DNA of 56,102 bases from Mycolicibacter sinensis. GTDB lineage: Bacteria; Actinomycetota; Actinomycetes; Mycobacteriales; Mycobacteriaceae. Below the pieces are notes generated by a model. That model was not told where the DNA came from and ran no database searches. It saw only the letters and a program-made list of their open reading frames with translations. The stretch is from the NCBI RefSeq assembly GCF_001667375.1, contig NZ_LZIN01000095.1:1-56102 (forward strand), given 5' to 3'. This document shows positions 50,737 through 56,102 of this stretch, piece after piece (the first letter of the stretch is position 1; the number at the start of each line of letters is the position of its first letter). A program made the translations under genes and the position numbers.

Positions 50737-51777
50737 ATGGCTACCACCTCAACAATCCCGACTCACCCCACGGTGGTGCGAGAAACCCCGGGCGGCCCGA
50801 CCATGCGCGCGATTGTGCTCAACGGCTTCGGGGGACTGGAGGCTTTGACCTACACCGAGATCCCCAAGCCGCTGCCCAAACAAGGTGAAGTGGTGATCAG
50901 GGTCAAGGGATTCGGCATCAACCACGCGGAAATGCACATGCGTCGGGGCGAATGGGCCGAGGCCGCAGAAGTAAGCGGCATAGAGTGCGTCGGCATCGTC
51001 GATTCCTGCCCCGGAGGGGAATTCCCGGTCGGCGCCAAAGTCGCGGCCCTGATGGGCGGACTCGGTCGCACCATCAACGGCAGCTACGCACAATTCACCC
51101 GGGTGCGCGCCGGCAATGTCGCGCTGATCGAATCGGAACTGCCGTGGGATCAGCTCGCCGCGTTGCCGGAAACCTACGCCACCGCATGGACCTGCCTGTT
51201 CCGCAACCTCAGCCTGAGCGCGGGGCAGACGATCGTGATTCGCGGGGCGACATCGTCTTTCGGCCAGGCGGCAGTGAAACTGGCCGTGGAAGCGCAAGCG
51301 CACGTCATCGCAACCACGCGTAACCGCGACCGATTCGAGCTGCTGACCTCGCTCGGCGCTGACCGTGCCGAGCTGGAGACTCCCGATCTGGGTGCCCACA
51401 TCGCCGAAGCCAAACAGGTGGACGCCGTCCTCGATCTCGTGGGCAACAGCACGATTCTGGACTCCTTGGACATGCTGCGCCGGGGCGGTACGGCGTGTCT
51501 GGCCGGCTGGCTCGGCGGCCTGGACCCGATCGCGGACTTCAACCCGCTGTTGCAGATGGCCAGCGGTGTCAACCTGAGCTTCTTCGGCAGCTTCGTGTTC
51601 GGCAGCCCCGGGTTTGCGCTCTCGGATGTTCCGCTACAGGACATCGCCGACAAGGTGCGCGACGGTCGACTGGCGGCCGCGCCTTCACACGTGTTCTCCT
51701 TCGACCAGATCCGCGAGGCGCATCGCGTCATGGAAAATGGGGAAGCCGCCGGAAAAATGGTGGTGGTACTCGACTGA
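50737..51777 (+). CDS. Zinc-free MDR alcohol dehydrogenase / quinone oxidoreductase
   Basis: 346 residues, medium-chain dehydrogenase/reductase, quinone-reductase branch. GroES-like N-domain (MRAIVLNGFGGLEALTYTEIP, VVIRVKGFGINHAEMHMRRG) lacks the Cys/His zinc ligands; Rossmann domain AGQTIVIRGATSSFGQAAVKLA is NADPH-type. Reduces quinones or enones. Strong GAGGAG before the ATG at 50737. Last gene of the hydrolase-HAD run; convergent with a PucR regulator 19 bp away. Confidence 0.88.
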   Translation: MATTSTIPTHPTVVRETPGGPTMRAIVLNGFGGLEALTYTEIPKPLPKQGEVVIRVKGFGINHAEMHMRRGEWAEAAEVSGIECVGIVDSCPGGEFPVGAKVAALMGGLGRTINGSYAQFTRVRAGNVALIESELPWDQLAALPETYATAWTCLFRNLSLSAGQTIVIRGATSSFGQAAVKLAVEAQAHVIATTRNRDRFELLTSLGADRAELETPDLGAHIAEAKQVDAVLDLVGNSTILDSLDMLRRGGTACLAGWLGGLDPIADFNPLLQMASGVNLSFFGSFVFGSPGFALSDVPLQDIADKVRDGRLAAAPSHVFSFDQIREAHRVMENGEAAGKMVVVLD

Positions 51778-51796
51778 GATCGTCGGCGATCGGACT

Positions 51797-52996
51797 TCAC
51801 CGCGAATCCGGCCCCAGCGCCACGATCAGTTCCAGAATCGTTCGCGGGTCGTTCAGCCGGTCGCCGTAGAGCTCGCGCAGCTGCGTCATCCGGTAGCGCA
51901 CGGTCTGGGCATGAACGAACAGGTCGGCGGCGACGGCCGTTCGCTGACCCTGGTGCACCACCCAGGACCGCAATGTCTCGGTCAACCGGTCAGCGGTGCT
52001 GGGCCGCAGTCCGGCCAGCGGGGCGAGGACCTGGCGTCGAAGGTCGTCGGTGGCCTCGCGGTCTGCGGTCAGGACCAGTTCGAGGAGGTGCTCGTCGGTG
52101 TCGACTACGTCGACGTCGTCGGGGACCGCCAGGGCACGAGCCCGCAGCGCACGGTGATAGGACGACTGGGTCGACGTCCACGGCCGCGCCGGCCCGACCA
52201 GCGCCCGTCGGCCCCGCAATGCCGAGCACAGTTGGCCGCGGTACTGGCCGTCCAGATCGGGGACCAGCAGCACGGCCAGCGCAGCGGCTGGGTCGACGCC
52301 CGGCAGGTCCTCGCTGAGTTGCAGGGTCGACGGGCCGAATCGTGCTGCCAGGCCGCGGGTCTGCGTCTCGGCCATGACCACCGCGGTCAGGGTGGCCGGT
52401 GGCTGCCAGCCGGCCTTGTCCGCGCTGGCGCGCAACGTCTCGGGTGACTCGCCGGCGAGCAGCTGGCGGGCCAGTTGTTCGAGATAGCGTTGCCGGACCC
52501 GTCCCGTGGTGGCCAGCTCGTCGGCGTGGCCGGCCACGCTGGAGGCCGACAGTTCGTCGATGAACGCGAACACCAGCTCGGCGAACCGTGCCACGGTGCC
52601 GGCGGCCAGACCGGCACCCACGACGGTGGCCGACAGTTCCCGCCAGGCCACCCGGGCACCGACGCGGTAGGCCGACAGCAACACGTCTGCGGAGCGGCCC
52701 TGGCGGGCCTCGCCGCGCCCGAGTTCGTAGGCCCCGTCCAGCGCGGGTGACAAGGTCGCGGCCGGATCGGAACCCTGAGCGCCCACCGCCAGCCGCAGGA
52801 AGGCGCTGAGTGCCATCTGTACGGCGTTCTCGATGGTCTGACCCATTCGACCGCTGAACGCGTCGCGGTAACTGGGCACCTCGACGGTCACCGCGCTGAC
52901 GGTGCGCGCGGCCATCCGCGGAAGCACTGCCTGCAACGACGCAGCGACGTCATCGGGCAGCTCCAAACCAGTGAAGCGCGGGGGATGCTCCGGCAA
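51797..52996 (-). CDS. PucR-family transcriptional regulator
   Basis: 399 residues. An N-terminal helical ligand domain with a GGDEF-like/PucR middle region, and the characteristic C-terminal HTH (VAADLFVHAQTVRYRMTQLRELYGDRL). The start is TTG at 52996, which is not certain; few other starts are in frame near it. Divergent from the ferredoxin reductase/desaturase genes by 85 bp, so it is the likely regulator of that operon. Confidence 0.85.
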   Translation of the reverse strand: MPEHPPRFTGLELPDDVAASLQAVLPRMAARTVSAVTVEVPSYRDAFSGRMGQTIENAVQMALSAFLRLAVGAQGSDPAATLSPALDGAYELGRGEARQGRSADVLLSAYRVGARVAWRELSATVVGAGLAAGTVARFAELVFAFIDELSASSVAGHADELATTGRVRQRYLEQLARQLLAGESPETLRASADKAGWQPPATLTAVVMAETQTRGLAARFGPSTLQLSEDLPGVDPAAALAVLLVPDLDGQYRGQLCSALRGRRALVGPARPWTSTQSSYHRALRARALAVPDDVDVVDTDEHLLELVLTADREATDDLRRQVLAPLAGLRPSTADRLTETLRSWVVHQGQRTAVAADLFVHAQTVRYRMTQLRELYGDRLNDPRTILELIVALGPDSR

Positions 52997-53081
52997 ATTT
53001 GTTCCCTAATGATAAAAAATTCCTGACGCTTCACACTTGACGGCCAAGAGTTTATACCCAAAGCGCAGCGATAGTGGTGGT

Positions 53082-54173
53082 ATGACAACAACAGCACCCC
53101 GACCCACCGTCGTCGGCGCGTTGCGTGACCACGTCATCAAGCTCGCCGAACGAGTCACCAGCCCGCTGGTTCCTTCGGACTATCTCGACGTCATCGACCC
53201 GCTGCGCTCCTCGAGCGACCTGCGCGGACGCATCGTTGCCATTCATCCCGAAACGCGCGACGCGGTCAGCGTGGTCATCAAGCCGGGACGCGGCTGGCGC
53301 ACCCACATCCCCGGCCAGTACATCCGCATCGGAGTCGACGTGGACGGCGTCCGGCAATGGCGCGCCTACTCGCTGACCTCCACCACCGGGCGGCCCGACG
53401 GCCACATCGCCATCACCGTCAAGGCCATTCCCGACGGGGTGGTCAGCAACCACCTGGTCCGGCGTGCCACCGTCGGCACCGTCGTCCAACTCGACCAGGC
53501 CACCGGCGACTTCACCCTCGGCGCCCGACCGCCCGCCAAGATCCTCTTCGTCACCGCGGGCAGCGGCATCACCCCGGTGATGGGCATGCTGCGCAACCTG
53601 TCAGATCGGCATGCTGATGTGGTGGTGGTGCACTCGGCGCCGACCGCCGAGGACGTGATTTTCGGCGGCGAGCTGCGGATGATGGCGAGCCAGGGCCGTA
53701 TCCGGCTGGTGGAGCGGCACACCGACGTCGACGGGATGCTCGACGTCGCCGACCTGGATAGCCTGGTCGGCGACGTCGCCGAGCGGCAGACCTGGGCGTG
53801 TGGCCCGGCCGGGATCCTCGACGCCCTGCAGGCACGCTGGGACGCCGACGGCATCACCGATCAACTGCACATCGAGCGGTTCCGGCCGGCCGTGATCGCC
53901 GCGGGCGACGGCGGCACCGTCACTTTCCAGAAGTCTCGAACCGTCGTCGAGGCCGGCGGGACGCAGACCCTGCTCGACGCCGGCGAAGCCGCGGGCGTCC
54001 TGATGCCGTCGGGCTGCCGGATGGGCATCTGCTACGGCTGCGTCGTCCCGCTGCGCCAAGGCGCCGTGCGCGACTTGCGCACCGGCGACCTCACCACCGC
54101 AGCGCCCGGCGACAACGTCGCCATCCAGACCTGCGTGTCCGCCGCGGCGGGCGCCTGCGACATCGACCTGTAG
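53082..54173 (+). CDS. Ferredoxin-type NAD(P)H reductase (Rv3230c-type)
   Basis: 363 residues, FNR-like. FAD-binding RAYSLTST (94-101), NAD(P)-binding AGSGITPVMGML (159-170) and TWACGP (238-242), and a C-terminal plant-type 2Fe-2S domain with Cys 312, 317, 320 and 351 (CX4CX2CX30C). Feeds electrons from NADPH to the desaturase encoded next, as Rv3230c does for DesA3 (Rv3229c). The start follows AGTGGTGGT. Promoter region 52997-53081 is AT-rich. Confidence 0.92.
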   Translation: MTTTAPRPTVVGALRDHVIKLAERVTSPLVPSDYLDVIDPLRSSSDLRGRIVAIHPETRDAVSVVIKPGRGWRTHIPGQYIRIGVDVDGVRQWRAYSLTSTTGRPDGHIAITVKAIPDGVVSNHLVRRATVGTVVQLDQATGDFTLGARPPAKILFVTAGSGITPVMGMLRNLSDRHADVVVVHSAPTAEDVIFGGELRMMASQGRIRLVERHTDVDGMLDVADLDSLVGDVAERQTWACGPAGILDALQARWDADGITDQLHIERFRPAVIAAGDGGTVTFQKSRTVVEAGGTQTLLDAGEAAGVLMPSGCRMGICYGCVVPLRQGAVRDLRTGDLTTAAPGDNVAIQTCVSAAAGACDIDL

Positions 54174-54199
54174 AAACCCCTCTCGCAAGGAGAACCGAT

Positions 54200-55372
54200 A
54201 TGACTGCCCTGCAACGCAAAACCGACAACCCGATCGCCCACCTCACCGAGGAGGACATCGAGAACCTCGGCGCCGAGCTCGACGCCATCCGCGCACAGGT
54301 GATCGCCGGCCGCGGTGAGCGCGACGCCGCCTACATCCGCAAGGTCATCGACGGCCAGCGAAAGCTGGAACTGAGCAGCCGCGCCATCCTGCTGTTCTCG
54401 CTCTTCCCGCCGGCCTGGATCGCCGGCACCGCAGGCCTGGCCGTCTCCAAGATCATCGAGAACATGGAGATCGGGCACAACGTGATGCATGGTCAGTGGG
54501 ACTGGATGCGCGACAACAAGATTCACTCCACCACCTGGGAATGGGACAGCGCCTCGCCGTCGGAGATGTGGAAGCACTCGCACAACGAGTTGCACCACAC
54601 CTACACCAACGTGCTCGGTAAGGATCAGGACCTGGGCTACGGCATCATGCGGGTCGATGAAGACCAGCGCTGGAAGCCGTTCTACCTCGCTCAGCCGCTG
54701 ACCAACTTCGTCAACGCCTGCATCTTCCAATACGGCATCGCAGGCTATGACCTGCAGATCGGCAGATTCCTGAAGGGCAAGACCGACGAGGATGTGTTCC
54801 GCCGCCAGGCCAAGGAGGTGCTGGTGAAGATCGGGCGGCAGATGCGCAAAGACTATGTGCTGCATCCGCTGATGTCCGGACCTTCGGCGCCGGCGACGTT
54901 CACCGCGAACCTCACCGCCAACCTGATCCGTAACCTGTGGACGCACTCGGTGATCATGTGCGGCCACTTCCCCGAGGGGGTGCAGACCTATGAGAAGACC
55001 TCGATCGACGGCGAGAGCCGTGGCCAGTGGTACCTGCGCCAGATGCTCGGCTCGGCCAACATCTCCGGCAGCCCGTGGATGCACTTCATGACGGGCAATC
55101 TGTCGTTCCAGATCGAGCACCACCTGTTCCCCGACCTGCCCAGCAACCGTTACCAGGAAATCGCACCCAAGGTGCAGGAACTCTTCGTGCGCTACGGACT
55201 CGACTACGTCAGCGGACCACTGCCCCAGCAGGTCGCCTCGGCCTGGAAGAAAGTGTTCCGCCTCTCCCTCCCGAACGACTTCGCGCGCAAGGCCGCCGCG
55301 GCGATCAGCCCTGGCAACGTGACCCAGGCGATCTTCGGCAGGTTGCCGGCCCAGACGGGCGAAGCCGCCTGA
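54200..55372 (+). CDS. Membrane fatty-acid desaturase (DesA3-type)
   Basis: 390 residues, integral membrane diiron desaturase with three His boxes: GHNVMH (H93/H97), HSHNELHHTY (H126-H133) and QIEHHLF (Q304, H307, H308). Hydrophobic helices near 60-85 and 165-182 and 235-255. Probably introduces a delta-9 double bond into stearoyl-CoA to make oleate, with the reductase gene 26 bp upstream. AAGGAGA precedes the ATG. Stop overlaps a tiny downstream ATG frame. Confidence 0.92.
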   Translation: MTALQRKTDNPIAHLTEEDIENLGAELDAIRAQVIAGRGERDAAYIRKVIDGQRKLELSSRAILLFSLFPPAWIAGTAGLAVSKIIENMEIGHNVMHGQWDWMRDNKIHSTTWEWDSASPSEMWKHSHNELHHTYTNVLGKDQDLGYGIMRVDEDQRWKPFYLAQPLTNFVNACIFQYGIAGYDLQIGRFLKGKTDEDVFRRQAKEVLVKIGRQMRKDYVLHPLMSGPSAPATFTANLTANLIRNLWTHSVIMCGHFPEGVQTYEKTSIDGESRGQWYLRQMLGSANISGSPWMHFMTGNLSFQIEHHLFPDLPSNRYQEIAPKVQELFVRYGLDYVSGPLPQQVASAWKKVFRLSLPNDFARKAAAAISPGNVTQAIFGRLPAQTGEAA

Positions 55373-55440
55373 TGGCGGCACAAACCGCCACCGCACAACA
55401 CGGATCACCAGCGGCCAACGGCGCGGATTGCGCAGGCTGA
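55372..55440 (+). CDS. Possible 22-codon coupled ORF after the desaturase
   Basis: ATG overlaps the desaturase TGA (TGATG), giving MAAQTATAQHGSPAANGADC and two more residues. No hydrophobic segment. May be a coupled small ORF or chance; no further support. Confidence 0.25.
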   Translation: MAAQTATAQHGSPAANGADCAG

Positions 55441-55448
55441 GGCGAGGA

Positions 55449-55931
55449 TCAGGGCGTGCGGCCGGATCGGCTCGTGTTACGTCCCGACGCATCAGGCCGT
55501 GATACCGCAACCACAGTCAGCAATTCGTCGAGCCCTCGGAAGTCTTCGGCGTTGGTGGTGAACAAGGGAAGATCTTCGGCGACAGCAACCGCGGCGATCA
55601 TCAGATCGGCGACTCGGCGGCGCGGTTTGCGCCCCGCACTGATGACCGCAGCGCACAACCTGCCGTAGATCCGTGCGGCCTCCGCGGTGAAGGGGATCGG
55701 GTCGAACTCGTTCTCGGCACGCTGGAGCACGTCCAGGCGGCGGGCCCGTTCGGTGGGCTCGTCGTACTCGTCCTGCTCGTCGTTTCGGCGCACCTCGTGC
55801 GGTCCCGCCGACAGCTCCGCCAGGGTTATCGCGCTGATCGCCATCGCCTCGGGTAACTGCTGCGGGTCGATCCACCGGCGCAGAATCATGATGTTGGTGT
55901 CGAGGAGCCCCTGTTCGTGGTCAGCGGGCAT
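55449..55931 (-). CDS. vapC: PIN-domain ribonuclease toxin VapC
   Basis: 160 residues. The four PIN acidic residues are present: D11 (LLDTN), E39 (TLAEL), D109 (RRVADLMIAA) and D130 (TTNAEDF). Long acidic insert at 48-60 (RRNDEQDEYDEP). Cleaves RNA, probably tRNA or rRNA; held inactive by the VapB encoded just upstream. The antitoxin frame overlaps it by 11 nt, so translation is coupled. ATG at 55931 (MPADHEQ). Confidence 0.9.
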   Translation of the reverse strand: MPADHEQGLLDTNIMILRRWIDPQQLPEAMAISAITLAELSAGPHEVRRNDEQDEYDEPTERARRLDVLQRAENEFDPIPFTAEAARIYGRLCAAVISAGRKPRRRVADLMIAAVAVAEDLPLFTTNAEDFRGLDELLTVVAVSRPDASGRNTSRSGRTP

Positions 55932-56102
55932 ACGGATCGCTTACATCCTGGTCGGCCAGGGCATCCTGGTCGGTACGGAATGCGTCTAGCGAAATGGCCG
56001 GAGCGCCGCGTGACATCGCCGCGAACTCCGTGCGGGACACGAACCGCTTACGGCCGCGTAGCGGAACCAATTCGCCGATCTGATGACCATCTCGGGTGAC
56101 GG
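55921..56102 (-). CDS. vapB: Phd/YefM-like antitoxin VapB (5' end cut by window edge)
   Basis: The last ~59 residues of an antitoxin, too short to be seen as a complete frame. It reads VTRDGHQIGELVPLRGRKRF and then a variable, acidic tail (RTDQDALADQDVSDPYAR). The RDGxxIxxLVPL(R) segment is typical of Phd/YefM-type antitoxins, in which it ends the DNA-binding fold; the tail is the part that would block VapC. The N-terminus lies outside the window. The stop overlaps the vapC start by 11 nt. Confidence 0.8.
   Translation of the reverse strand, partial: VTRDGHQIGELVPLRGRKRFVSRTEFAAMSRGAPAISLDAFRTDQDALADQDVSDPYAR

Noticed and set aside
48356..56102. tRNA-linked genomic island starting at tRNA-Arg
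   Set aside because: Integration would occur at the tRNA 3' end, which points left toward the phosphoesterase; no integrase or duplicated tRNA fragment is visible on the right.

Overview
The window is high-GC actinobacterial DNA from a mycobacterium (Mycobacteriaceae, probably an environmental or opportunistic species; I cannot name it). From about 1 to 37.6 kb the gene order follows the M. tuberculosis block Rv0867c-Rv0910: rpfA, moaD2/moaA2, cspB, fadE10, Rv0875c-Rv0877, Rv0879c, Rv0881-Rv0883c, serC, Rv0885, fprB, citA, gltA2, an ArfA remnant, prrB/prrA, accD3, echA6, Rv0906, Rv0907, ctpE and Rv0910. The PE/PPE genes that M. tuberculosis carries here are missing. Other genes sit in the gaps: a glutathionyl-hydroquinone-reductase-like enzyme, small exported proteins, pdxH, a PGRS-linked endoglycoceramidase-like hydrolase and a heterodimeric ABC exporter.

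Layout: (1) 1-1.1 kb, the 5' part of rpfA with a c-di-AMP (ydaO) riboswitch leader. (2) 1-18.9 kb, cofactor and core metabolism (molybdopterin, beta-oxidation, serine/PLP, ferredoxin reductase, citrate synthases), with two copies of a ~61 bp palindromic intergenic repeat between convergent genes. (3) 19-24 kb, secreted hydrolase, DUF732 protein, gltA2, FKBP, BON-only lipoprotein. (4) 24-37.6 kb, PrrBA two-component system, ABC exporter pair with one degenerate ATP site, accD3/echA6 around a 16 bp palindrome, then MBL-fold / beta-lactamase-fold / CtpE / SRPBCC in one direction. (5) 37.6-48.4 kb, accessory genes: an ABC-F ATPase behind a leader peptide and attenuator-like hairpin, SDR/TetR pair, a three-gene operon (DUF1254 lipoprotein, gamma-glutamylcyclotransferase/poly-gamma-glutamate hydrolase fusion, LLM flavin enzyme), a divergent exported DUF1214-like protein, an exported SapM-like phosphoesterase, tRNA-Arg(CCU). 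(6) 48.5-56.1 kb, a CGNR regulator facing an alpha/beta hydrolase-HAD dehalogenase-quinone reductase run, a PucR regulator facing a DesA3-type desaturase and its reductase, and a VapBC module cut by the window edge.

The most notable items are: (a) the ABC-F gene at 37.8 kb, whose upstream region has a promoter resembling WhiB7-type sites, a 13-codon leader ORF with a near-perfect Shine-Dalgarno, and a terminator-like hairpin whose 5' arm can instead pair with the leader's last codons, which is the geometry of antibiotic-responsive attenuation; (b) the single-chain GGCT-PGA-hydrolase fusion, which would release and cyclise gamma-glutamyl units; (c) the PGRS-repeat endoglycoceramidase-like protein; (d) divergent operons with clean palindromic operators at 31.25, 44.40 and 49.07 kb. 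All functional statements are read from the sequence and from recalled family knowledge; no database search was possible.
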